Source: Microbacterium pumilum (lineage in GTDB: Bacteria; Actinomycetota; Actinomycetes; Actinomycetales; Microbacteriaceae). From it: DNA of 64,000 bases. The DNA lies in contig NZ_BAAAOH010000001.1 of the NCBI RefSeq assembly GCF_039530225.1, positions 2,790,001-2,854,000 of the forward strand, written 5' to 3'. Shown here piece by piece: positions 28,722 through 36,662 of this stretch; within the stretch, counting starts at the first letter, position 1; each line of letters begins with the position of its first letter. Position numbers and translations under genes: made by a program. The notes under the pieces are model-generated. The model was not told the DNA's origin and did not search any database. It saw only the letters and a list, made by a program, of their open reading frames with translations.

Positions 28722-31172
28722 ATGCCCGCATCCCGCACCGACTCCTCCCCCGCCGCAGAAGAACGCATCGAAGACGTCGACGTCTCGACCGAGATGCAGG
28801 GCTCCTTCCTCGAGTACGCGTACTCGGTCATCTACTCGCGTGCGCTTCCCGATGCGCGGGACGGACTGAAGCCCGTGCAGCGCCGCATCCTGTACCAGAT
28901 GGCCGATATGGGCCTGCGCCCCGACCGCGGTCACGTCAAGAGCGCCCGCGTCGTCGGCGAGGTCATGGGAAAGCTCCACCCGCACGGCGACGCGCCGATC
29001 TACGACGCGCTGGTGCGCCTCGCGCAGCCGTTCTCGCTGCGCGTGCCGCTCGTCGACGGTCATGGCAACTTCGGGTCGCTGGATGACGGCCCCGCCGCGC
29101 CTCGCTACACCGAGGCCCGGTTGGCGCCCGCAGCGCTCGCGCTGACCGAGAACCTCGACGAAGATGTCGTGGACTTCATCCCGAACTACGACGGCCAATT
29201 CCAGCAGCCGGCGGTGCTGCCTGCGGCCTACCCGAACCTCCTCGTGAACGGTGCGGCCGGCATCGCGGTCGGCATGGCGACGAACATGGCGCCCCACAAC
29301 CTCATCGAGGTCGTCGCGGCCGCCATCCACCTGCTCGAGAATCCGGACGCGACGGTCGAAGACCTCATGGACTTCGTGCCCGGTCCCGACTTCCCGTCGG
29401 GCGGGATCGTGATGGGCCTCGACGGCGTCAAAGACGCGTACACCAAGGGTCGCGGCGCGTTCAAGGTGCGCGGCAAGGTCGCCATCGAGTCGCTGGGCCC
29501 CCGTCGCACCGGCCTGGTCGTGACCGAGCTGCCATACCAGGTCGGTCCCGAACGAGTGATCGAGAAGATCAAGGATGCCGTCCAGGCCAAGCGCCTGACC
29601 GGGATCGCGGATGTCACCGACCTGACCGACCGCAGCCACGGTCTGCGGCTCGTCATCGGCATCAAGACCGGGTTCGATCCGCAGGCGGTGCTCGACCACC
29701 TCTACCGGCTCACCCCGCTCGAGGACTCGTTCAACATCAACAACGTCGCCCTCGTCGAAGGGCAGCCGCAGACGCTGGGGCTCAAGGAGCTGCTGCGCGT
29801 CTACCTCGACCACCGCATTCAGGTCGTCACGAGACGCAGCCGGTTCCGCCTCGCGCGGCGCGAAGAGCGCCTGCACCTGGTCGAGGGACTGCTCATCGCG
29901 ATCCTCGACATCGACGAGGTGATCCAGGTCATCCGCACCTCGGACGACAGCGAGCAGGCGCGCACCCGGCTGCGCGAGGTGTTCGACCTCAGCGAGGTCC
30001 AGGCGGAATACATCCTCGAGCTCCGCCTGCGCCGGCTGACGAAGTTCTCGCGGATCGAGCTCGAGTCGGAGCGCGACTCGCTCAAGGCCGAGATCGCTCA
30101 GCTGCAGGCGCTGCTGGGCAGCGAGGTGCTCATCCGTGCCCAGGTCGCGCGCGAGCTCGAAGCCGCCTCGGACGAGCACGGCACGCCGCGGCGGACGATG
30201 CTGATGAACGCGAAGCCGGCCGCGCCCCGTCCCACCCGCGGTGCGCCGGCTCCCGATCTGCAGATCGCCGACGCGCCCACCGTCGTCGTGCTCTCCACGA
30301 CGGGGCGAGCCGTGCGAGTGGACCTGAGCGAGGGGCAGGATCTCACCGTGCCCGCGCGCAGGAGCAAGCACGACGCCGTCTTGGACACGGCGGCCTCGAC
30401 GATCCGCGGTGAGCTCGGCGCGGTGACGACGGCCGGGCGCGTCGTCCGGTTCAGCCCCGTCGACCTGCCGTCTGTGCCGCCGGCGTCAGTGCAGCTCGCG
30501 GCCGGCGTTCTGCTGCGCGACTATCTCGGCATCCATGACAAGACCGAGCGGGTGATCGCACTCATCCGGTTCGACGACGACACGCCTCTTGCACTGGGCA
30601 CCCGGCAGGGTGTCGTGAAGCGCATCGTGCCCTCGGGTCTGACCCCTCGCCCCGAGCTCGAGATCATCGGACTCAAGCCGGGCGACGCAGTCGTCGGTGC
30701 GGCGTCGGCGGCGGATGACGCGGAGCTCGTGTTCGTGACCAGCGACGCACAGCTGCTCCGTTTCTCCGCCTCCGCGGTCCGACCGCAAGGAGCTCCAGCA
30801 GGTGGGATGGCGGGCATCAACCTGTCGGCCAAGGCGGAGGTCGTGTTCTTCGGCGAGGCATCGGGCGACGACGTGATCGCCGTCACGGTGTCGGGTGCGG
30901 ACGGGGTGCTGCCGGGGACGGATGCCGGTCGGATCAAGGTTTCGCGGTTCGACGACTTCCCCGCCAAGGGTCGCGCGACAGGCGGAGTGCGGGCGCACAC
31001 GTTCCTGCGCGGCGAGGATCGGCTGACGCTCGCGTGGATCGGGCGGACGCCTGCGCTGGCGGTCGGTCCGGACGGCTCGGCGCGGACGCTGCCGCCGGCG
31101 ACCGCCAAGCGCGACGCCTCCGGCCAGCCGCTGCCGGCCGCGATCGGCTCGGTCGGCCGCACCCTCGTCTGA
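28722..31172 (+). CDS. parC: DNA topoisomerase IV subunit A (ParC-like type IIA topoisomerase)
   Basis: An 816-residue type IIA topoisomerase breakage-reunion subunit. The catalytic tyrosine is Tyr129 in APRYTEARL; the quinolone-region segment [17 protein letters not shown] lies just before it. Six-bladed C-terminal repeats follow residue about 500. The usual GyrA-box is not evident, and the partner at 32423-34528 is also of the second-copy type, so I call it topoisomerase IV rather than gyrase. It decatenates daughter chromosomes. Two small genes and an HNH gene separate the two subunits. Confidence 0.88.
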   Translation: MPASRTDSSPAAEERIEDVDVSTEMQGSFLEYAYSVIYSRALPDARDGLKPVQRRILYQMADMGLRPDRGHVKSARVVGEVMGKLHPHGDAPIYDALVRLAQPFSLRVPLVDGHGNFGSLDDGPAAPRYTEARLAPAALALTENLDEDVVDFIPNYDGQFQQPAVLPAAYPNLLVNGAAGIAVGMATNMAPHNLIEVVAAAIHLLENPDATVEDLMDFVPGPDFPSGGIVMGLDGVKDAYTKGRGAFKVRGKVAIESLGPRRTGLVVTELPYQVGPERVIEKIKDAVQAKRLTGIADVTDLTDRSHGLRLVIGIKTGFDPQAVLDHLYRLTPLEDSFNINNVALVEGQPQTLGLKELLRVYLDHRIQVVTRRSRFRLARREERLHLVEGLLIAILDIDEVIQVIRTSDDSEQARTRLREVFDLSEVQAEYILELRLRRLTKFSRIELESERDSLKAEIAQLQALLGSEVLIRAQVARELEAASDEHGTPRRTMLMNAKPAAPRPTRGAPAPDLQIADAPTVVVLSTTGRAVRVDLSEGQDLTVPARRSKHDAVLDTAASTIRGELGAVTTAGRVVRFSPVDLPSVPPASVQLAAGVLLRDYLGIHDKTERVIALIRFDDDTPLALGTRQGVVKRIVPSGLTPRPELEIIGLKPGDAVVGAASAADDAELVFVTSDAQLLRFSASAVRPQGAPAGGMAGINLSAKAEVVFFGEASGDDVIAVTVSGADGVLPGTDAGRIKVSRFDDFPAKGRATGGVRAHTFLRGEDRLTLAWIGRTPALAVGPDGSARTLPPATAKRDASGQPLPAAIGSVGRTLV

Positions 31173-31201
31173 CCCCGGCTCGCGAGCGCCATCGAGGTCA
31201 T

Positions 31202-31249
31202 CTGTCAGTCTGACTTGACAAACCACGCACCGTCAATCCAGACTGACAG
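31202..31249. promoter_or_regulatory. Inverted operator pair with embedded promoter
   Basis: CTGTCAGTCTG (31202-31212) and CAGACTGACAG (31239-31249) are perfect inverted 11-base arms, 26 bases apart. The left arm also contains the palindrome GTCAGTCTGAC (31204-31214), and TTGACA (31215-31220) lies between the arms. The right arm ends two bases before the ATG of the small HTH gene. The layout suits repression by that HTH protein. Confidence 0.55.
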
Positions 31250-31251
31250 GC

Positions 31252-31467
31252 ATGGAGTCATGGGATCTCGAATCGCTTCGTACCACCGATCCGGCCACAG
31301 GGCTGCGCGCGGTCGGTGCATTGCACCGTCTCGCCGAAAAGGTCGAGGCGCTGCATGTCGCCGCGGCGCGACGCGCCGGATGGTCATGGGAGCAGATCGG
31401 CGACGCACTCGGCGTCACGCGCCAGTCGGTGCACACGAAGTATGGAAAGCGGGAAGGCAATGTTTGA
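31252..31467 (+). CDS. Small helix-turn-helix protein
   Basis: A 71-residue protein. The C-terminal half AGWSWEQIGDALGVTRQSVHTKYGKR is a clear helix-turn-helix; the N-terminal half (TGLRAVGALHRLAEKVEALHVAAAR) should be an amphipathic dimerising helix. Similar proteins are found beside Clp N-domain genes in actinobacteria and are expected to be transcription factors. Its end overlaps the next gene by eight bases, and the inverted operator upstream points to autoregulation. The start is fixed by the operator and by the conserved length; no strong ribosome binding site is seen. Confidence 0.75.
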   Translation: MESWDLESLRTTDPATGLRAVGALHRLAEKVEALHVAAARRAGWSWEQIGDALGVTRQSVHTKYGKREGNV

Positions 31468-31921
31468 GCGATTCGCCCGGGAAGCCCGGTCTGCGGTGGA
31501 GGGAGCACGGCGCGAGGCGGGTCGCCGCGGCGACAGGCGGATCGGCACGGAACACCTGCTGCTCGCCCTGCTGCACGACCGCGCGGTGGCTCAGACCGTG
31601 GGCGTCGATGCCACAGCCGCCGAGAAAGCCGCCGACCAGCTCGATCGTGACGCGCTTGCGGCGATCGGCCTCACCATCGGAGAGTTCGAGCCGACAGGAT
31701 CGGCGGGCGCCAGGCGGGTTCCGCGCATGACGTCCGGCGCCAAGTCGGTGCTCCAGGGCGCCCTCGTCACCGCGACGGCCGAGAAGGCGCGAGCCATCAC
31801 GTCACGCCATCTGCTCCTCGCGCTGCTCGACCGGCACGAACCGGATCCCGCGGCAGCCCTGCTCGACGCGCTGCACGTCGACCCGTCGTTGCTGCGGAGC
31901 CGCCTCACGACGGCGGCATAG
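31460..31921 (+). CDS. Clp N-terminal repeat domain protein
   Basis: A 153-residue protein made of two Clp-N repeats: FERFAREARSAVEGARREAG with RRIGTEHLLLALLHD, and MTSGAKSVLQGALVTATAEKA with ITSRHLLLALLD. This is the substrate/adaptor-binding domain of ClpC/ClpB, here without any AAA ATPase module. It may bind Clp partners or client proteins, or modulate ClpC. It is translationally coupled to the HTH gene before it. The 3' end overlaps the convergent HNH gene by 17 bases. Confidence 0.82.
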   Translation: MFERFAREARSAVEGARREAGRRGDRRIGTEHLLLALLHDRAVAQTVGVDATAAEKAADQLDRDALAAIGLTIGEFEPTGSAGARRVPRMTSGAKSVLQGALVTATAEKARAITSRHLLLALLDRHEPDPAAALLDALHVDPSLLRSRLTTAA

Positions 31922-32348
31922 CGCCGACCTGCGCACTCGTCAGGGCCCTGTCGCCGTCCATCACAGGAGAGTCACCGGCGCCCACCGGCGCGGCCATGAT
32001 CGAGGGTTCCGACATCAGCAGCGCCAGGACCTCGCGGTGACGCAGCAGAAACGCTCGCTCGTCCAGGCGCTTGCGCCGCAGCCACCGCGTCACCTCATCG
32101 TTGCTCTTGCTGGCGTTGCATGAGCGGCACGCCGGCACGATGTTCTCGATCGTGTAGCGGCCGCCTCGCGAGAGTGCGAGGACGCAATCGCGCTGGAGCG
32201 CGGCATCCGTCGCACCGCAGTATGCACAGCCGCCCCAGGCTTCACGGATCCTCGCCCACTGAGAGACGGTGAGGTCGTTGTCGGCGGCATCCATGCGGCG
32301 CTTTCGCTTTCGAGCGGCACGCACGCGCCTGCTCCCGCCGACTGCCAT
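31905..32348 (-). CDS. HNH endonuclease-like protein with altered first His
   Basis: A 147-residue protein with a basic N-terminus. The HNH fold is readable: zinc pair CAYC (41-44), then RDCVLALSRGGRYTIENIVP and the second pair CRSC (74-77), followed by NASKSN. The first catalytic histidine of 'DHvxPLSRGG' is replaced by Cys55. The region after residue 110 is not conserved-looking. It could be a nuclease with altered chemistry or a non-catalytic DNA-binding protein. It sits between parC and parE but is probably unrelated to them in function. Confidence 0.75.
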   Translation of the reverse strand: MAVGGSRRVRAARKRKRRMDAADNDLTVSQWARIREAWGGCAYCGATDAALQRDCVLALSRGGRYTIENIVPACRSCNASKSNDEVTRWLRRKRLDERAFLLRHREVLALLMSEPSIMAAPVGAGDSPVMDGDRALTSAQVGAMPPS

Positions 32349-32422
32349 GGCGTCAGGTTAACCACGGCGTCGCCGCTCGGGCGGCAGACACGCTCGGCGG
32401 CCGTCACTCGGCGAGCGACCCG

Positions 32423-34528
32423 CTACGCGTCGATCGCGTCGCGAGACAGACGGTGCGAGGACTCGACGATGAACTCGCGGCGCGGGGCGACCTCGTTGCC
32501 CATCAGCAGTTCGAAGATGTGACCAGCGCTCTCGGCGTCCTCCAGGCGCACGCGCCGCAACAGACGCCCGCCCCGGTCCATCGTCGTGGTGGCGAGCTGA
32601 TCGGCGTCCATCTCACCGAGTCCCTTGTAGCGCTGGACTGGTTCGTGCCAGCGTCGTCCGGACTTCGTGACCTTCGTGAGCAGGGTGTGCAGCTCGGGCT
32701 CGCTGTAGGTGTAGATCGTCTCGTTCGGCTTCGTGCCGGGGTTCATGACGATCACGCGGTGAAGCGGTGGCACGGCCGCGAACACGCGCCCTGCCTCGAC
32801 CAGTGGGCGCATGTAACGGAAGAACAGGGTGAGCAGCAGGGTGCGGATGTGGGCGCCGTCGACATCCGCGTCGCTCATCAGAATCACCTTGCCGTAGCGT
32901 GCCGCATCGAGATCGAACGAGCGACCCGAGCCCGCGCCGATCACCTGGATGATCGAGGCGCACTCCGCGTTGGAGAGCATGTCGCTGACAGAGGCTTTCT
33001 GCACGTTGAGGATCTTGCCGCGGATGGGCAGCAGCGCCTGGAACTCGCTGTTGCGCGCGAGCTTCGCGGTGCCCAGTGCCGAGTCGCCCTCCACGATGAA
33101 GAGCTCGGAGTGGGCGACATCCGATGAACGGCAGTCGACGAGCTTCGCGGGAAGCGAGGAGGACTCGAGGGCGTTCTTGCGCCGCTGGGTCTCTTTGTGC
33201 GAGCGCGCAGAGATGCGCGCCTTCATCTCGGCCACGACCTTGTCGAGAAGCAGCGCCGTCTGATTCTTGTCGTCGCGCTTGGGAGACGTGAATCGCGCCG
33301 TGAGCTCTCGCGTCAGGACATTGTTGACGATCTGGCGCACCGCGGGCGTGCCGAGGACCTCTTTCGTCTGCCCCTCGAACTGCGGCTCCGGCACCCTGAC
33401 GGTGAGGACCGCGGTCATACCGGCGAGGATGTCGTCCTTCTCGAGCTTGTCGTTGCCGACCTTGAGACGCCGGGCGTTCTGGTCGACCTGGGCGCGCAGC
33501 ACCTTCATGAGTCCCTGCTCGAACCCCTGCTGGTGCGTGCCGCCCTTGGGCGTCGCGATGATGTTCACGAACGAGCGCGAAACTGTCTCGTATCCGGTCC
33601 CCCAGCGCAGTGCGATGTCGACGTGGCACTCGCGCTCGACGTCGGTGGGCACCATGGCGCCGGTCGGCTGGAGCACCGGCACGGTCTCGGTGAAGGTCCC
33701 GGAGCCGGTGAGCCGCCAAGTGTCGGTCACCGCGGAGTCGGGAGCGAGGAAGTCGACGAATTCCGAGATGCCGCCGTCGTAGCGATACCTCGTCTCGACC
33801 GGCTGATCCGTGCTCGAAGCGCCTGCGGTTGGTGAGCCTGTCGAAGCACGTTCGTCTCGCACCACGATCTCGAGTCCCGGGACGAGGAACGCGGTCTGGC
33901 GAGCGCGCTGCGCCAGATCGTCGAGGTTGAAGGCGGCATCCTTCGTGAAGATCTGCCGGTCCGCCCAGTAGCGGATGCGGGTGCCGGTGACGCCTTTCGC
34001 GGCACGCCCGGTAACCCGCAGCTCGGAATTCGTCTCGAAGGGCGTGAACGTCGATGACGGCGATCCGTTCGAGAACACGCCGGGTTCGCCGCGGTGGAAG
34101 GACATCGCCCACGTCTTGCCGTTGCGATCCACCTCGACGTCGAGCCGCTCGGACAGGGCGTTCACGACGGATGCGCCGACACCGTGCAGTCCGCCCGAAG
34201 CGGCGTACGAGCCGCCGCCGAACTTGCCGCCGGCGTGGAGCTTGGTGAAGACGACCTCGACACCCGAGAGGCCGGTGCGGGGTTCGATGTCGACCGGGAT
34301 GCCGCGCGCCTGGTCGCGCACCTCGACGCTGCCGTCCGCGTGCAGCACGATGTCGATACGCGATCCGTGCCCGCCGAGAGCTTCGTCGACGGAGTTGTCG
34401 ATGATCTCCCACAGGCAGTGCATCAGGCCGCGGGAGTCGGTCGAGCCGATGTACATGCCCGGCCGCTTGCGGACCGCTTCGAGTCCCTCAAGCACCTGGA
34501 GGTGATGGGCGGAATACTCGGAGGTCAC
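32423..34528 (-). CDS. parE: DNA topoisomerase IV subunit B (ParE-like type IIA topoisomerase)
   Basis: A 701-residue ATPase subunit of a type IIA topoisomerase. N-terminal GHKL motifs are EIIDNSVDEAL, DQARGIPVDI and GGKFGGGSYAASGGLHGVGASVVNAL. The TOPRIM domain contains FIVEGDSALGTAKLARN and LMSDADVDGAHIRTLL. The EGDSALG form, not EGDSAGG, and the pairing with the ParC-like gene favour topoisomerase IV. GTG 34528 is chosen because VTSEYSAHHLQVLEGLEAVRKRPGMYIG is the family start. A repeat-derived insert (ERASTGSPTAGASS) lies at about residues 226-239. Confidence 0.9.
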   Translation of the reverse strand: MTSEYSAHHLQVLEGLEAVRKRPGMYIGSTDSRGLMHCLWEIIDNSVDEALGGHGSRIDIVLHADGSVEVRDQARGIPVDIEPRTGLSGVEVVFTKLHAGGKFGGGSYAASGGLHGVGASVVNALSERLDVEVDRNGKTWAMSFHRGEPGVFSNGSPSSTFTPFETNSELRVTGRAAKGVTGTRIRYWADRQIFTKDAAFNLDDLAQRARQTAFLVPGLEIVVRDERASTGSPTAGASSTDQPVETRYRYDGGISEFVDFLAPDSAVTDTWRLTGSGTFTETVPVLQPTGAMVPTDVERECHVDIALRWGTGYETVSRSFVNIIATPKGGTHQQGFEQGLMKVLRAQVDQNARRLKVGNDKLEKDDILAGMTAVLTVRVPEPQFEGQTKEVLGTPAVRQIVNNVLTRELTARFTSPKRDDKNQTALLLDKVVAEMKARISARSHKETQRRKNALESSSLPAKLVDCRSSDVAHSELFIVEGDSALGTAKLARNSEFQALLPIRGKILNVQKASVSDMLSNAECASIIQVIGAGSGRSFDLDAARYGKVILMSDADVDGAHIRTLLLTLFFRYMRPLVEAGRVFAAVPPLHRVIVMNPGTKPNETIYTYSEPELHTLLTKVTKSGRRWHEPVQRYKGLGEMDADQLATTTMDRGGRLLRRVRLEDAESAGHIFELLMGNEVAPRREFIVESSHRLSRDAIDA
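33831..33850. repeat. Dispersed short repeat inside parE, copy 2
   Basis: GGTGAGCCTGTCGAAGCACG carries the element core GAGCCTGTCGAAG within the parE reading frame. On the coding strand it contributes residues RASTGSP, in a hydrophilic loop between IVVRDE and PVETRYRYDGG. The frame is kept. Confidence 0.65.
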
Positions 34529-34696
34529 AATTCTCAAGCGTATCCGGGGGCGGCGACGGCGTCGGGGTGACACGCTCCAGGCGGATGCGGGGTACGCGCA
34601 CAGCGAAATGTCATCGGTTCGCGGCATTCTGGTAACAAACGCGTGGTTGTATTTCTTACCTGCACCGGAGTTCTACATATACGAGGAGGCACCGAG

Positions 34697-34918
34697 ATGA
34701 ACACGCTATCCACACCGACCGAGCCGGGTGTCGTTCTCGAGCACCGACTGACGGCGCTGGACCGCTGCGATTCCTGTGGTGCCCAGGCCTATATCGCCGC
34801 AGAGGTGAACGGAAGCGAGCTCCTGTTCTGCGCACACCACGGCCGCAAGTACGAAGAGAAGCTTCGTGCGATCGCGACCAGCTGGCACGACGAGACGGCA
34901 CGCCTGATCGAGTCCTGA
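34697..34918 (+). CDS. DUF7455 family small protein
   Basis: A 73-residue protein. It has a CDSCGAQAY segment and LLFCAHHGRKYEEKL, giving Cys-x2-Cys and Cys-x2-His, a plausible zinc site. The family is often encoded near the principal sigma factor in actinobacteria, and sigA is 3.6 kb away here. ATG 34697 follows GAGGAGG at good spacing, and a TACATAT -10-like sequence precedes it. Function is unknown. Confidence 0.85.
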   Translation: MNTLSTPTEPGVVLEHRLTALDRCDSCGAQAYIAAEVNGSELLFCAHHGRKYEEKLRAIATSWHDETARLIES

Positions 34919-34919
34919 C

Positions 34920-35960
34920 TCAGCCTCCGAGATACTCGCGGCTGACCAGCGGCGAGATCCGAACGGCGATCTCCTCGCCGATGCTGGCGAACGCCTCAGC
35001 GAGATCCGTCGCAGAGGCGGCCCCTTCGCCGTAGAACGTCACCTCGTCACCGAGGAGCGCTTCAGGCCAGCGTTCCACGACGCTCTCGAGACGATCGACG
35101 CGCAGGAGTGCCCGCGGGCCCGAGGGACTCGCGACCACGACACGGCCCGCCAGCGTCGACGGCAGACCGTGCAAGGCGCCCAGGGCAACGTGGGCGCCTT
35201 CGTCATCGATACGGATGACGGGTGCCGAGAGCGTGGCGATGGGCCGGATGCCGAGCATCCCCTCGTCTGGTCCCCCGGCCGGCCGGATTCCATACGCGAA
35301 AGCGCCGATCCGGACCAGATCGTGACGTAACTCGGGGCGCGCGAACGCGGCTGCACTGGCGGTGAGGTGGCGGACCGAAGGTCTCAGCCCTGCGCGCTCG
35401 GAGGCCTCGACGGCCGCGATGAACTGCGCGGACGCGGCATCGTCTTCTTCGTCCGAGGCCTCCGCGAGGTGGCTCCAGACGCCGACCACACCTATCGCGC
35501 CGGTCGATTCGAGGGCGGCCGCATCAGCCGCAGCCGCATCCCATTCCTCGGGTCGGATGCCGTTGCGGTGCAGGCCGGTGTCGATCTTGAGGTGCACCCG
35601 AGCCGGCTGAGCGATCTCCCGCGCGATCCGGGCGACATCGTGGAGCAGATCCCGGTCGCCGACCCCGAGATCGAGTCTGAGGTCGATCGCGGTGCGGATC
35701 TCGTCGTCCGAGCCGGCGAGCCACACGAAGATCCGTGCATCTTCGCCCAGCGTGGCGCGAACGGTGGCGCCGGTCTGCACGTCGAAGGCGCCGAACCACC
35801 GAACACCCGCCGTCCACGCGCGCTGGATGATCGGTACGAGGCCGTGGCCGTAGGCGTCGTCTTTCACGACGAGCATGTGCTCGGAGGGCGCGATCTCGCC
35901 TCGGATGTGCCGGAGATTCGCGGCGAACGCGTCGAGGTCGATCCTCAGCGCGGAGGTCAC
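34920..35960 (-). CDS. alr: Alanine racemase-like protein, PLP-lysine half
   Basis: A 346-residue fold-type III PLP protein. The barrel has Lys33 in VVKDDAYGHG, the Schiff-base lysine; HLKIDTGLHRNG; and HDLVRIGAFAYGI with the Arg that contacts the pyridine nitrogen. The C-terminal beta domain is present but reduced: I cannot find the [SG]YG tyrosine motif nor the 'MD' carboxylate-binding motif normally there. Both are present in the gene just upstream (35957-36616), which overlaps it by four bases (GTGA). Alanine racemase makes D-alanine for peptidoglycan. I infer that the two products form one enzyme. Confidence 0.85.
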   Translation of the reverse strand: MTSALRIDLDAFAANLRHIRGEIAPSEHMLVVKDDAYGHGLVPIIQRAWTAGVRWFGAFDVQTGATVRATLGEDARIFVWLAGSDDEIRTAIDLRLDLGVGDRDLLHDVARIAREIAQPARVHLKIDTGLHRNGIRPEEWDAAAADAAALESTGAIGVVGVWSHLAEASDEEDDAASAQFIAAVEASERAGLRPSVRHLTASAAAFARPELRHDLVRIGAFAYGIRPAGGPDEGMLGIRPIATLSAPVIRIDDEGAHVALGALHGLPSTLAGRVVVASPSGPRALLRVDRLESVVERWPEALLGDEVTFYGEGAASATDLAEAFASIGEEIAVRISPLVSREYLGG

Positions 35961-36616
35961 GGTCGGTGCTCCCGCACGGCGCGAAGGCCCACCGCGGTGA
36001 CGAGTTCACCCGAGGTGAGACCCGTGACGGCGACCCATTCCTCGATCGACGGCTCGCCGCCATCCGATCCACCGAAGAAGACCACTTCATCTCGGCGTCG
36101 CACCGGCGTTTCGCCGATGTCGACGACGCAGACGTCCATCGCGACCCGTCCGACGATCGGATGCCGCTCCCCGGCGATCGAGACCGACACCCGGTTGCCC
36201 AGAGCCCGCACGATGCCCTGCGCGTACCCGCCCACGACGAGCGCGACGTGCGTATCGCGCTCGGCGCGGTGCGTGTACCCGTAGGAGACTCCCTCGCCGG
36301 CGCGGAGCACCTTGACCGACAGCACGCGGCCGGACAGCCGCATCACCGGATGGAAGCCGTCAGCGAGGCCCAGCAGCGCCTCGGCGTGCGGGGAGCCGAC
36401 GTCCGCGTCAGCGACCGCAAGCCCGGCCGCGGCGAGGGTGCCGGCGACCTCCGTGAAGCCGTGCCCGTACGCGTCGGCGGGCATGCCGACGAGCGTGCCC
36501 TCGGGCAGGGCGAGCACCTTGACGTTCTCGCGCAGCGCGGCATGCGAGATCTGCGCGACGGGCGCGCTGCGCGTGGAACCGGCAGACGCGGAGGCATCCA
36601 GGTCGGCCGCAGTCAC
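35957..36616 (-). CDS. Alanine racemase-like protein, catalytic-tyrosine half lacking the PLP lysine
   Basis: A 219-residue protein. A shortened N-terminal barrel segment keeps PADAYGHGF but has Pro46 where the PLP lysine should be. The C-terminal domain is complete: GEGVSYGYTHRAERDTHVAL (Tyr112, equivalent of the catalytic Tyr), GGYAQGIVRAL and VGRVAMDVCVVDIG. It is therefore complementary to the following gene, with which it overlaps. GTG 36616 lies seven bases after a minus-strand TAGTCT, so a leaderless transcript is likely; an upstream in-frame ATG at 36664 would overlap the divergent promoter and is less likely. Confidence 0.8.
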   Translation of the reverse strand: MTAADLDASASAGSTRSAPVAQISHAALRENVKVLALPEGTLVGMPADAYGHGFTEVAGTLAAAGLAVADADVGSPHAEALLGLADGFHPVMRLSGRVLSVKVLRAGEGVSYGYTHRAERDTHVALVVGGYAQGIVRALGNRVSVSIAGERHPIVGRVAMDVCVVDIGETPVRRRDEVVFFGGSDGGEPSIEEWVAVTGLTSGELVTAVGLRAVREHRP

Positions 36617-36622
36617 GCCATC

Positions 36623-36629
36623 TAGACTA
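36623..36629. promoter_or_regulatory. Overlapping divergent -10 elements (alr pair / ATP-grasp gene)
   Basis: TAGACTA: the plus strand reads TAGACT (36623-36628) towards the ATP-grasp gene and the minus strand TAGTCT (36629-36624) towards the racemase pair. The two -10 boxes share five bases. Confidence 0.45.
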
Positions 36630-36644
36630 TCGGGGACCCCCGAT
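36629..36644. promoter_or_regulatory. Palindrome between the alr pair and the ATP-grasp gene
   Basis: ATCGGGG, two bases, CCCCGAT: perfect seven-base arms centred between the divergent starts, next to the shared -10 boxes. It could be an operator, or a hairpin in the leader of the ATP-grasp transcript. Confidence 0.45.
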
Positions 36645-36662
36645 CCCCATCCCGGAGCATGC

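Noticed and set aside
28722..31172. Calling this gene gyrA
   Set aside because: No GyrA-box is evident in the C-terminal blades and the partner B subunit has EGDSALG, so the second topoisomerase (ParC/ParE) is the better reading; gyrA near the origin would settle it.
36312..36662. N-terminal extension of the ATP-grasp gene reaching to 36312
   Set aside because: It would run antisense through the racemase half gene; the ATG at 36663 has a ribosome binding site and begins the conserved part.
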